A stretch of 64,000 nucleotides of DNA from Microcoleus sp. CAWBG506 (GTDB taxonomy: Bacteria; Cyanobacteriota; Cyanobacteriia; Cyanobacteriales; Microcoleaceae): assembly GCA_020883125.1 (NCBI GenBank), contig JAHREW010000027.1, positions 1 to 64,000 of the forward strand. Reading direction: 5' to 3'. The number at the start of each line of letters is the position of its first letter. Within the stretch, counting starts at the first letter, position 1. The translations under genes were made by a program, and so were the position numbers. This document shows, piece by piece, positions 18,574 to 27,762 of the stretch. The notes under the pieces are model-generated. The model had not been told where the DNA came from and made no database searches. It saw only the letters and a list, made by a program, of their open reading frames with translations.

Positions 18574-19350
18574 CTAATCTGTTGATTCTACCGTCTGATG
18601 AACAGGCCGACATCCCGACAATATACCGTGCAAATTGACGACATTTCCGATGACCGCGATCGCCGGTGCTGCAAATCCAGTCGTCTCAACTTGCTCTACA
18701 ATTGTAGCTAAATTTCCGATCAATTCTTCCTGTTCCGGCCTGGTTCCCCAACGCACTAAAGCTATGGGCGTTTCGGCACTCAATTGCGCTGCTGTCAACT
18801 GGTCGATGATGTATGGTAAATTGTGAATCCCCATGTATATTACAATGGTTTCGGAGCCGTGGGCGATCGCCAGCCAATTCACCTCTGGTCGATATTTTCC
18901 CGCTGATTCGTGACCGGTCACAAACGTGACAGAGGAACTGTACGATCGATGGGTTAAGGGAATTCCCGCATAGGCTGCTGCTGCAATCCCAGAAGTGATA
19001 CCGGGAACTACTTCTACAGAAACTCCAGCTTTGACCAAATCTGCCATTTCTTCGCCACCACGGCCGAAGATAAACGGATCGCCACCTTTGAGACGAACAA
19101 CGATCGCATTATCTTGAGCTTTTTCGATTAATAATTGAGTAGTTTCGTCTTGGATTAGTGAATGGCGGCCGCGACGTTTCCCGGCATCAATTCGTTCTGC
19201 TTGGGGGTTGATTGACTCCAAAATTTGAGCACTGACTAAAGCGTCGTAAATCACGACATCGGCACACTGTAACAGAGCTTTTCCTTTCACCGTCATCAAA
19301 CCTGGATCTCCGGGCCCTGCACCTACCAAGTAAACTTTACCAACAGACAT
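18574..19350 (-). CDS. cobA: Uroporphyrinogen-III C-methyltransferase
   Basis: 258 residues from the ATG at 19350, which has AGAGGTAAC just upstream; an in-frame ATG at 19398 overlaps the previous stop but lacks such a site. SUMT family: VYLVGAGPGDPGLMTVKG at the N-terminus, VVRLKGGDPFIFGRGGEE, the ITSG and GIPLTHR motifs. It makes precorrin-2 from uroporphyrinogen III with S-adenosylmethionine, the entry to siroheme and cobalamin. The chelatase gene lies immediately upstream on the same strand, so the two form a siroheme/cobalamin operon. Confidence 0.93.
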   Translation of the reverse strand: MSVGKVYLVGAGPGDPGLMTVKGKALLQCADVVIYDALVSAQILESINPQAERIDAGKRRGRHSLIQDETTQLLIEKAQDNAIVVRLKGGDPFIFGRGGEEMADLVKAGVSVEVVPGITSGIAAAAYAGIPLTHRSYSSSVTFVTGHESAGKYRPEVNWLAIAHGSETIVIYMGIHNLPYIIDQLTAAQLSAETPIALVRWGTRPEQEELIGNLATIVEQVETTGFAAPAIAVIGNVVNLHGILSGCRPVHQTVESTD

Positions 19351-19394
19351 TGTTACCTCTTGTTTTTGTTTTGCCTCTTGTGTATCTTTGCGGT

Positions 19395-20156
19395 TCATTT
19401 TTGAATTAACTCTCCAATTAATTCTGCTAATTCTACAGTTGCGCCTAGAGGATTTGCTAGATGAATTTCCGCTGTGGAAAATTGCTGCTGTAATTCTGTG
19501 ACTTTTTTGGCGATCGCATCTGTAATTCCTCCTTTAAATAAGAAGTATGGCACAATGCCAATTTGCTGCTGTCCATCACGAACTAAATTGTCAATTTGTT
19601 CTTCCACACTCGGCTTTACTGACCAATAAGCTGCTACAGCACCGACTTTGCTAGCTATTTCCTCCACTGTCAAGTTGCCGGACGGACGGCGACTACCATG
19701 AGATAGTAAAATCCATTTTGGAACTTGCAAATTAGGGAGAAAAGCCACCTCTTCCATCTGAGTTTTCACCAACTTAGCTAAACCTGCTTCTTGGGTTCCC
19801 AAATGGGGCAGCAATTCTATTTTCAGTTTGGGAGAAAGAGTTTTTTGGGCAATTTCTACCTCTGCCGGTATGTCTTCAGCCACATGAACACCGGGCAATA
19901 AAAATATGGGTAAGATTTGGACTTCTGTCAATCCCAGGGAGAGGGTATCTTCGGCAAAACGGCAAATTTGCTCGTGTAGTGGCGCCGGGCCCAACTCTAA
20001 GGTGGCGGTTCCGACTGTGGGAACACCGGAAGCGCCAGAATTGCTCAACATTGGTAATTTTTTAGACAGCAGTTGAGCTAGGTTTTCCAAAGCGACTTGG
20101 GGTCGGGGGTCGCGACTGCCGTGAGAGACTAATAAATAGGTCGATCGCAATTTCAA
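19395..20156 (-). CDS. Sirohydrochlorin chelatase (CbiX/SirB type)
   Basis: 253 residues with the duplicated chelatase fold: LLVSHGSRDPRPQ at the N-terminus and ILLSHGSRRPSGN in the middle, both with the catalytic-type histidine. GVHVAEDIPAEVE supplies the second conserved histidine. The family inserts iron or cobalt into sirohydrochlorin. The double-domain length fits the long CbiX form. First gene of the operon with cobA. Confidence 0.9.
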   Translation of the reverse strand: MKLRSTYLLVSHGSRDPRPQVALENLAQLLSKKLPMLSNSGASGVPTVGTATLELGPAPLHEQICRFAEDTLSLGLTEVQILPIFLLPGVHVAEDIPAEVEIAQKTLSPKLKIELLPHLGTQEAGLAKLVKTQMEEVAFLPNLQVPKWILLSHGSRRPSGNLTVEEIASKVGAVAAYWSVKPSVEEQIDNLVRDGQQQIGIVPYFLFKGGITDAIAKKVTELQQQFSTAEIHLANPLGATVELAELIGELIQK

Positions 20157-20245
20157 TATGGATGTGATGTTAATGGTAGATCGGAATCTTCAATCACTAT
20201 AACTATAACATCTCCCAGCCGAAACTACTCAACAAACAGAACACC

Positions 20246-20381
20246 TAGGGCGTGTTTTAAAACTGCTCCATCAGATCCCGACCCCCCTAAATCCCCCTTA
20301 AAAAGGGGGACTTTGAGCTTCTTTCTCCCCCCTTTTTAAGGGGGGCTGGGGGGGATCTAAGACGAAAGAAAACACGCCCTA
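20246..20381. mobile_element. 136-bp MITE-like element with 13-bp terminal inverted repeats
   Basis: The ends TAGGGCGTGTTTT and AAAACACGCCCTA are exact inverted repeats. Within are two C-run/G-run palindromes (CCCCCTTAAAAAGGGGG and CCCCCCTTTTTAAGGGGGG). If the outermost TA is a target duplication, the element is of the TA-inserting type. Half of it is also present inside the element at 54.0-54.2 kb. It lies between cbiX and the catalase gene. Confidence 0.75.
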
Positions 20382-20442
20382 TATCCCCGACTTCTTTAAG
20401 AAGTAGGGAATAGGACACAATCCTAGTTGCCAAAGATTCTAA

Positions 20443-21126
20443 TTAACCTTGAGGAGTCGGATCGGGGATATAATTGAAAGTTGGTTCCGAATTCAAGGCA
20501 TTGGGTTTATCCTTGCCATCGCTAGACAAGTTAAAGAACAGATCCACAGTGGAATCTGGCTGAATATTACCAAACATGGGATCGGTAAGTTTGCCCATAG
20601 ATTCCAAAGCTTTCATAAACATTTGAGTGTGCGAAATTTCGCGAGTCAACAAGAAGTGCAGCGTCTTTTTCGTACCCGCATCCGGTGCCAGATTAATCAA
20701 TGCTTCATAGGTTTGGCGAGCTCCGGCTTCCGCACCGATATTAGCACGTAAATCGCGCACAACATCCCCACCTTCGTTGACATAAGCTCCCGTCCAAGCT
20801 TGACCTTGGCTGTCCAACAAATGCGGGCCTACACCTCGCACAGCAAACAAAGTGCTTTTGTAAGCTTCTGTTTGGTCAACATTTTTGGTGTGTGATTCGA
20901 TGAGTTTGCCAACCATTTCTAAATGGCTGAATTCTTCGATCGCAATATCTTGTAGCATATCCTTAATCTGTGGATCTTCACAGTGAAAGGACTGCACCCA
21001 GTATTGCAGAGCTGCTGTCAGTTCTCCGGTAGCTCCCCCAAACTGTTCTAGCAGTAGTTGGGCAAAACGAGGGTGGGCTTCGTCTACCTTTACCGCAGCC
21101 ATCAATTGTTTTTTATGAAAAAACAT
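20443..21126 (-). CDS. Manganese (non-heme) catalase
   Basis: 227 residues of the ferritin-like manganese catalase family. It dismutates hydrogen peroxide with a di-manganese site. Ligand segments are visible: ATGELTAALQYWVQSF, IAIEEFSHLEMV, NIGAEAGARQTYEALI and TREISHTQMFMKAL, giving the Glu/Glu-His pattern of two helical pairs. A short C-terminal tail is typical of the cyanobacterial form. Cytosolic; single gene with its own upstream region of about 190 bases. Confidence 0.92.
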   Translation of the reverse strand: MFFHKKQLMAAVKVDEAHPRFAQLLLEQFGGATGELTAALQYWVQSFHCEDPQIKDMLQDIAIEEFSHLEMVGKLIESHTKNVDQTEAYKSTLFAVRGVGPHLLDSQGQAWTGAYVNEGGDVVRDLRANIGAEAGARQTYEALINLAPDAGTKKTLHFLLTREISHTQMFMKALESMGKLTDPMFGNIQPDSTVDLFFNLSSDGKDKPNALNSEPTFNYIPDPTPQG

Positions 21127-21320
21127 AACTCTATCTCTCCACTGAGTTCTGTTGTTAAAATCTGAGCAATTCAGACTTTAGCTGTGTTCACCTTTGTCAT
21201 TCATTGTGCGAGCGGCGATGGGCTACAACCTCGGTCGTGAGATACATATAATGATCGTAATTTCTCTGCTTTGAGGTAGAGTAAAAATTATCACAATTAC
21301 TTAATATTTAGAACCAATTA

Positions 21321-21764
21321 CTATCTAGCAGAAATATTACTGCACTGGGTTAATCTTGTTGAGATGGCATCCAGGTGTCGCAGCCATTGAACACCGCCTA
21401 CCCAACTACGAGATGGCAGATGTTCTTGGGGTGCTTGTTGGCTAAATTTAAGCTGGCTCAAAGCTGTCGCAGAGTTGTAGGTTGGCCAGTTTAAACGCAT
21501 AGCTTCTTGACGAAATAGTTCCAGGGCTTTCTGGAAAATTTCGGGATCGCGATCGTAAAATTGAAATTGCTTGAGTGCACAGCGGGGTTGGGATGGTAAG
21601 TCTTCATCCACTGCTAAAAAAGTTTTGCCAAATCCACCTTTCCCCAGGGGTTCTATGGGGCGATATCGCTGTCTGAGCAATAAGTGAGAGCCACAGTTTA
21701 AGCAAAATTTGGCAGTGCTATAATTTTGAGGCTGGCGACATTCTGGGTTGACACAGTAGCTCAT
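21321..21764 (-). pseudogene. Truncated Ser/Thr protein kinase (N-terminal fragment)
   Basis: The 147 residues begin with the zinc-ribbon of cyanobacterial kinases (MSYCVNPECRQPQN, FCLNCGSHLLL), then the glycine loop PLGKGGFGKTFLA and the lysine in RCALKQF. Kinase similarity ends after LFRQEA, in helix C; the remaining 55 residues are unrelated and no HRD or DFG follows. It therefore cannot be an active kinase. Probably a deletion joined the gene to foreign 3' sequence. Confidence 0.8.
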
Positions 21765-21898
21765 ATCGATTGGGTATGGGGATTGGCGAGTTGGGATTCG
21801 ACGACGGGTAAGAATCAGAAATCGCTATAATCTTATTTTAATTGTTTCGTTTTTATTGGCGTTCTGGTTGGTCGCTGGGCTGCTTCTAGCCGAGTCTG

Positions 21899-22006
21899 AT
21901 ATCAATTCCGGTTGTACCGTCAGGTGATTTAACCGCGAAGGCGCGAAGCACGCGAAGTTCGAGAAGAGAGAGTTTAATACAGGACGGTGAAGAGATGATT
22001 TGGTAT
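21899..22006. mobile_element. MITE-like dispersed repeat family B, copy 1
   Basis: It starts ATATCAATTCCGGTTGTA and contains GATTTAACCGCGAAGGCGCG and GAAGAGAGAGTTTAATA, ending GATTTGGTAT. The ends are imperfect inverted repeats. Two more copies lie at 29243-29322 (inverted) and 36080-36208. Confidence 0.7.
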
Positions 22007-22225
22007 GACTCCGCCTAGGACTGAGTAGTTGTGGAATCTCGCAGCAAAGGCGGTAACAACTCTTGGATAGAGTGCCGGCCCGTTTGGTGTTTCTGTGTAT
22101 GGATTTGAGGCGATTTCTATGGGATGGGTGCTGGGGCGATCGCAAATTTGGGAAAAATTTTTCAAAATAGGGTTGCTTTACCCATAAACCTGTGCTAAGG
22201 TAGGATACTATAGTGAAAAAAACAC

Positions 22226-22299
22226 GGCGAGCGTAGCCAAGTGGTTAAGGCAGTGGTTTGTGGTACCACCATTCGTGGGTTCAAGTCCCATCGTTCGCC
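22226..22299 (+). tRNA. tRNA-His (GTG)
   Basis: A full cloverleaf: acceptor GCGAGCG pairs with CGTTCGC, the extra G-1 at 22226 faces C73 at 22299 (the hallmark of tRNA-His), anticodon stem GTGGT/ACCAC encloses loop TTGTGGT with anticodon GTG, and the T-arm has GTGGGTTCAAGTCCCAT. CCA is not encoded. A TATACT-like promoter element precedes it. Confidence 0.96.
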
Positions 22300-22490
22300 C
22301 TTTTAAATCTCCATTTTTAATTGGTTCCTAGTTTCTCCCTCGGAACCAGTTTTCACATTCAGACCTTCCCTGACGGTATTACACTGCACAACCCTGGGAT
22401 TTGGTAGACACATGGTGGGTAGACCTGCACAAGTTCCGATCGTGCTAACGTTATATTTATCGAGGCGACAAACAATCATAGAAAATAAAG

Positions 22491-25400
22491 ATGCCATCTT
22501 TAGTCACAGAAGATTGGGGATACAAATTTACTGGGAATCGGGCGATTAATAAATTTATTCGCGATGTTGAAGGGGAAGCAGCTTTAGCAAAATATTGCGA
22601 TTGGGAATGCAAAGAGCGTGCGGAAATTCTGATGTCAGAGATTGCCGGTAAATCTCACAATATTTTCTATCTGCGTCGCCAACAGGTAAATCAGAGATTT
22701 TCGGAAGAAGAAATTTGGGAATTGATCGTTGCTACGGATCGAGATGATTTTGAATTCCCAGAATTGCTGCAAAAAACAGACCGCACTTTACGTTTATTAG
22801 CAACTGTACGCTGCGAAGATGGTATTGGTGGCCTCAAGTTATTGGATGCTGGTTTAGTAAATCAGCTAAGAGGTAAGAAAGACGGTTATGTTTTGCCCCA
22901 GAAATTGCGACTTTTAGGTAATAGTAAAGCTGGTGTTCCTCGTAAGTCGATCGCCCGCGTACAACAACTGCCATTTTGGGAAGATAGACACATACCAACC
23001 GAGGAACAACTAAAAGTTTGGCACACTTTCCTAAAAGTTGAAAAACGGATTGCGGAAGCTCGTCAATTTTGCGTCCCTTTCCGAGGTCATAATTACGGTT
23101 CGACGCTCAAAATCATCACTTTAGAAATCGATCCTAATTCCGCAACTCTAGATGGCTATGATGAAAATTGCTTAGAATTGGGCGACTTTCGAGACCGGCT
23201 AAAAAATGCCCGCCATGAAGAAATTACCCTGTTTGATTCTGCGCCGGGAACCAGAAGCAGCCGAGATGGAGAAACTTTAGGATCGATCGCCGAAATTGAC
23301 TTTGAGCATAGCAAATTACGCATCAAATTAGACCCAGATTTAGCTGTGCGCATGGCTGGCGATCGATATTTATTACCTAAACAAGGATTTTTGTATTTTG
23401 AGGCTGCTGGCGATATCAGTCAGATCAAACGCAAAGAACAAGCTTTGAAAATGTTGGCAGATGGCCGGGCTCAAAATCCCTATTTGAGCGATTTTTTGTT
23501 CGACACTTCCCAAGCAAGGTTGCCACAAAAAAATATTAAACTAGAACGGGAAAATTTATTAAATCCCAATGCTAATGCTGACCAAATTTCTGCGGTAGAA
23601 ACAGTGCTGGCTGCACGAGATTTAATTCTGATTCAAGGACCTCCGGGAACTGGAAAAACTACGGTGATTGCCGAGATTTGCTATCAAATTGCCCGTCAAG
23701 GTGGCAAAACCCTGATTGCTTCTCAGGCAAATTTAGCTGTAGATAATGCTTTGAGTCGCTTGGTTCACAATCCGGCGATTCGGGCATTGCGGAAGGGAAA
23801 AGCTCATAAGGTGCAGGAAGAAGGACAGCCATTTTTGGAAGAAAATGCGATCGGCACTTGGCTACAAAATACGGCGACTGACTGCGAACAAAAACTATTA
23901 AATCGTCAGCAAAATGTCACTGATTTGCGAAATTTATTGACAGAGTATGAAAAATTTCCTGCTTATTTTGCAGCGGAATTAGATTTTTATAGTCAACACA
24001 AACACCTGCACAGTGCCAAGGCAAATCTTGAGGCTAACTGCAACCACCAAGAAACAGTATACCAGGAAAGTTTAGCAGAAAAGCAAGAGATTGAAGCTTT
24101 ATTTGTGGGTTTAGAAAAACTTATAGATTCACCAAAAGTGGATTGGGAATCTCCCGAAACAACCGAATTTTTACCCAGACTTAAACCTTATTCAGAAGAT
24201 AATGTTTTAGTCGAAAACTTTATGGCAAATGTGCGGATCGCAGCTAATCAGGCTACTCAAATCGGCTTTGTTAGGCCCGCTTGTGGTGCTTTTGGGATTG
24301 CGGTTTGGTTGCGAGAAACTGTAGCACCTCAAATAGCAGAATTTCAGACAGCCTTTGATTGTGGTGATGACGTTTGTAATGCTATGTCAGGAGTTGCGGA
24401 TTCGCGGAGGGTGTCGCGACAGATTTCTGATGCTTTGAGTCAGCTACAATTGGGCGATCGCCAAAATCAGGCAAATCGCCAAAATTTACAGCAGAAAATT
24501 CAGAATTTGGAACTGCGAAAAGCAGAAATTGCCGCCGTTGTTGTCGCCGTTGCAGAGTGGATTCAGACTGCGGATACTCGACTGGATGCAGTGGTCAAAT
24601 CTTGCTGGGAAACAGGGGCGCTGCTAACCGATGACATGGTAGAATTGCCTGGGGGATTGTTGAAAATTGCCCGATCGCTCAAATTGCCCATCCTCCCCCC
24701 CAAATGGAAAGTTAGTTTGCCCGATTTAGACAGACTACAAAAGGCGATTTCCCATGAAGCCAGCGCCGGTTTTAAGGACCTTCAAGGTCAACAATTCCGA
24801 TTTAGCGAGTTTTTGCACCTAAATTTGAGTCAAACGCCGATCGTGCTCTCTATAGGCGATCGGACCCAATGGCAACAACTAGCCAAAGACTTTGATAACT
24901 ATTCCCAAATCAGCCGAAATCAACGCCAATTTATCATAGAAACAGCCAGCACTTTCTTAGCCAATATTCAAAAAATTTACAGCGCATCTTTACAGCCACA
25001 TAACATCCAGACAACCCTCGATCGTCTCGCCAAAGAATTGCTGCACACCATCCTCGAAAATGCACGCCAATGTGTGGTTCCCCTAAAAACAGAAACCGAA
25101 CAGCAACTACAAAAACAGCAACAGCTATTAGAGCGACTAAACTTCAGCTTAAATCAGCCAGAAATATCCGCCATTCAACTTCAGCTAGAAACAGCACAAC
25201 AAGCAACCAATTTAAAAATTAACACAGCAACTAATCTCTTGCAAGCAATTGTCGCCCAGCCAAACCTCCCCGAAAAAATGCAAGCCTTAGCCGAACAATA
25301 TCTTACCCGCACATCTAATATTTGGGAACAACCACAACAATTTATTCGACAATTTGAGGCTTGGAAAGAAATTACTTCTCAGCTAGAAAACTACATAACA

Positions 25401-26795
25401 GCCCTAGATCCTTTCGGTATCTTGGAACTCATTAAAAACAGTCTCAAAGACCATTTATTGCCGCTGCAACTAGCATCCAACAAAGGGTTAGAGCAACTCC
25501 AAGAACTCCAAACAGAATTGAGCGAAGTTCTGGACAAACTCCAACAGCAGCAGCCAACACCCGCATTAATTATGGACAGAACTTGGTGGGAGTCCGCATG
25601 GCAAAATTTCCCAGATAAACACAAGCCAGAAGTGAGCATTACGGGATTATTCACTGTGGATTTTTTACGCAAAATTAAACGACAATTAACTAAATGGAAA
25701 CAAGAATTAGAACGAGACGAAACCGAACTAAATCGCTCTCAAAAATTCGTAACAGACTGGATAAAAAAACTCCAGAATCCTTCGGAAAAAGACCAAAGTG
25801 ATTTAAAGCAAATTTATATAGACAATGCCAATGTTATTGGCATTACTTGCGTACAAGCAGCCAGTTTCGACTTCAGCAAAAACTTCCCCAGCTTTGATGC
25901 AGTCATCATTGACGAAGTTAGTAAATGTACTCCCCCAGAATTATTGATTCCCGCTTTGAAAGGCAAAAAATTAGTATTAGTAGGCGATCACAGACAGTTA
26001 CCGCCTATGTTCGATCGCAATACCATCGCTGATATTGCCGAAGAAATTGGCTGTAGCGGAGACGAACTAAGTTTCATCAAAGAATCCCTCTTCAAAACGT
26101 TGTTTGAAAATGCCAATGACAGCATCAAACAAATGCTGACAACTCAATACCGAATGCACCCACAGATTATGGGAGCAATCAATCAATTTTATGAGCAAAA
26201 ACTCAACTGTGGCATTACCGAACCAGAGGAAAAACGCGCTCACAATCTTGCAGGTAAAATCATTCAAGATGCTAATCATATCCTTTGGGTGAAAACACCA
26301 ATTGGACAAGGTTTTGAAGAAGAAAGAAATGGAACTTCGCGCTTGAATATCAAGGAAGTTGATGCAATTGAACGTTTATGTCAGCAAATGGAAAGAGCTT
26401 GGTATCCCAAGGTTGCTGACGGTGAACCGCCCAAAGAAATAGGAATCATTACATTTTACGGCGCTCAATTGAGGTTAATTCAAGATACAATAGAACCAGA
26501 AAAATTTCCTTCTTTGAGCATCCGTACTGGGACTGTTGACATATTTCAAGGCATGGAAAGACCTGTGATTATTGTCAGCACAGTGTGCAATAATAATAGA
26601 GGCGATATTGGATTTGCTAAGGAACCGGAACGGGTGAATGTAGCATTTTCCCGCGCTCAAGAATTGTTGGTAGTTGTTGGCTGCCACGATTTATTTACCC
26701 AACAAACAGGTACTGTGGGCAAAATGTATCAGGAAGTTTCAAAAACGGTGCGTTACTTTGGAGGTTTTGTAGATGTTTCTAGCGTCATCAACTAA
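22491..26795 (+). CDS. Large SF1 (Upf1/DNA2-like) helicase, AAA_11/AAA_12 type
   Basis: 1434 residues. The N-terminal 370 residues form an unassigned beta-rich region. The motor core is split by a very long insertion: motif I GPPGTGKTT (383-391) and Ia SQANLAVDNAL, then about 650 residues of mostly helical coiled-coil (LLNRQQNVTDLRNLL, QQLQKQQQLLERLNFSLNQP), then Walker B VIIDEVSK (D1141, E1142), GDHRQLPP, TQYRMHPQI, VDIFQGMERP and RVNVAFSRAQ. All SF1 motifs appear intact. The insertion resembles defence- or repair-associated Upf1-like proteins. It overlaps the next gene by 23 bases, so the two probably act together. It sits just downstream of tRNA-His, a common integration neighbour. Confidence 0.9.
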   Translation: MPSLVTEDWGYKFTGNRAINKFIRDVEGEAALAKYCDWECKERAEILMSEIAGKSHNIFYLRRQQVNQRFSEEEIWELIVATDRDDFEFPELLQKTDRTLRLLATVRCEDGIGGLKLLDAGLVNQLRGKKDGYVLPQKLRLLGNSKAGVPRKSIARVQQLPFWEDRHIPTEEQLKVWHTFLKVEKRIAEARQFCVPFRGHNYGSTLKIITLEIDPNSATLDGYDENCLELGDFRDRLKNARHEEITLFDSAPGTRSSRDGETLGSIAEIDFEHSKLRIKLDPDLAVRMAGDRYLLPKQGFLYFEAAGDISQIKRKEQALKMLADGRAQNPYLSDFLFDTSQARLPQKNIKLERENLLNPNANADQISAVETVLAARDLILIQGPPGTGKTTVIAEICYQIARQGGKTLIASQANLAVDNALSRLVHNPAIRALRKGKAHKVQEEGQPFLEENAIGTWLQNTATDCEQKLLNRQQNVTDLRNLLTEYEKFPAYFAAELDFYSQHKHLHSAKANLEANCNHQETVYQESLAEKQEIEALFVGLEKLIDSPKVDWESPETTEFLPRLKPYSEDNVLVENFMANVRIAANQATQIGFVRPACGAFGIAVWLRETVAPQIAEFQTAFDCGDDVCNAMSGVADSRRVSRQISDALSQLQLGDRQNQANRQNLQQKIQNLELRKAEIAAVVVAVAEWIQTADTRLDAVVKSCWETGALLTDDMVELPGGLLKIARSLKLPILPPKWKVSLPDLDRLQKAISHEASAGFKDLQGQQFRFSEFLHLNLSQTPIVLSIGDRTQWQQLAKDFDNYSQISRNQRQFIIETASTFLANIQKIYSASLQPHNIQTTLDRLAKELLHTILENARQCVVPLKTETEQQLQKQQQLLERLNFSLNQPEISAIQLQLETAQQATNLKINTATNLLQAIVAQPNLPEKMQALAEQYLTRTSNIWEQPQQFIRQFEAWKEITSQLENYITALDPFGILELIKNSLKDHLLPLQLASNKGLEQLQELQTELSEVLDKLQQQQPTPALIMDRTWWESAWQNFPDKHKPEVSITGLFTVDFLRKIKRQLTKWKQELERDETELNRSQKFVTDWIKKLQNPSEKDQSDLKQIYIDNANVIGITCVQAASFDFSKNFPSFDAVIIDEVSKCTPPELLIPALKGKKLVLVGDHRQLPPMFDRNTIADIAEEIGCSGDELSFIKESLFKTLFENANDSIKQMLTTQYRMHPQIMGAINQFYEQKLNCGITEPEEKRAHNLAGKIIQDANHILWVKTPIGQGFEEERNGTSRLNIKEVDAIERLCQQMERAWYPKVADGEPPKEIGIITFYGAQLRLIQDTIEPEKFPSLSIRTGTVDIFQGMERPVIIVSTVCNNNRGDIGFAKEPERVNVAFSRAQELLVVVGCHDLFTQQTGTVGKMYQEVSKTVRYFGGFVDVSSVIN

Positions 26796-27675
26796 GCCAA
26801 TTGATTCAAATTTAAGCGCCGTCGTCGAACAAATTGAGAAACAAAATCCCGGTTTGTCAGTTTTGGCTGCGCGTCAATTCCGCTGTGCGAAGCGACAAAC
26901 ACCTTTGGAGGTGACAATTAGCGAACCTCGCAAATTCAACGTGCTAGAAGAGTTTATATTACGGGCTTGTATCGAGTTTGAACCTCCGCCCACTTTGAAA
27001 GAATTGGCTGATTTGCTGGGGTTAGATGAGGTTTTTGTGAAAACTACGGCAACGACTTTGGTGAGTTTGGATATCTTGGAGGAGTCTGGAATGGGCAAAA
27101 TTGCGATCGCACCGGGAGGACAAGATTTTTGCGATTTAGGTGCTGTTAATCGATCGCAAATTCAATCAATTTATGCCATTTCCGATCCCTTAAATCAAAC
27201 TCTTACCTTTAAGTTAGATCCTCTACGGGCAGAAAATATCGACTTACCAGATTTAGCGGATGTAATATTAATTGAAGATAAAATTGCTGATATTGCCAAT
27301 TTAAGTATCACAGAAATTCAGCCATTAATTGAAAATTCTGGCTTAGGAATTCACATACCAGCCGACGGCAAACTTGTCACCAAGTGTGATGTCATTGGCG
27401 ACGATCTGAATATTTGGCAAAGCCTATCTATTTTTGTGTTGTTTGATGCGATCGAAAATAAAACTACCATCCAAGTGCGAGAGGGAAAACAAATATTAGA
27501 AACAGCATCAAACTTACTAAACGAACTCCAAGCTCAAGCAAAAATATCCTTAAATGACTTCTCCAAAGGCACTGAAAATGTTGTAGTTCAAGAAGCCAAA
27601 ATAATCGCCAATCCCCAAAAAAAGAAACAAGCATCCAAGCAAAAACCCAAGAAAAATGAGTTAAAAAAAAAGTAA
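26773..27675 (+). CDS. Accessory protein of the SF1 helicase operon
   Basis: 300 residues, starting 23 bases inside the helicase gene and therefore coupled to it. Residues 55-100 (EEFILRACIEFEPPPTLKEL, ADLLGLDEVFVKTTATTLVS) read as a winged helix-turn-helix. The middle is beta-rich. The tail is a lysine-rich extension (KKKQASKQKPKKNELKKK) typical of nucleic-acid contact. No HxK motif of phospholipase-D nucleases is present, which distinguishes it from the PLD partner of Mokosh. It could be a nucleic-acid recruiting subunit. No family recognised. Confidence 0.75.
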   Translation: MFLASSTKPIDSNLSAVVEQIEKQNPGLSVLAARQFRCAKRQTPLEVTISEPRKFNVLEEFILRACIEFEPPPTLKELADLLGLDEVFVKTTATTLVSLDILEESGMGKIAIAPGGQDFCDLGAVNRSQIQSIYAISDPLNQTLTFKLDPLRAENIDLPDLADVILIEDKIADIANLSITEIQPLIENSGLGIHIPADGKLVTKCDVIGDDLNIWQSLSIFVLFDAIENKTTIQVREGKQILETASNLLNELQAQAKISLNDFSKGTENVVVQEAKIIANPQKKKQASKQKPKKNELKKK

Positions 27676-27689
27676 TTGGATGACGGAAG

Positions 27690-27723
27690 TCCTCACTACA
27701 AACCTTTTTGTAGTAAGGATTTT
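27690..27723 (+). terminator. Hairpin terminator after the helicase operon
   Basis: TCCTCACTACAAA pairs with TTTGTAGTAAGGA (one mismatch) around a short loop, followed by TTTT. It lies between the convergent helicase operon and the SLH gene. Confidence 0.7.
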
Positions 27724-27762
27724 AGTGTCGATCGAGTCCGAACTTAAAACTCTGCTTTGCTG

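Noticed and set aside
26773-27675. Second helicase-operon gene as a PLD nuclease (Mokosh)
   Set aside because: No HxK motif is present.
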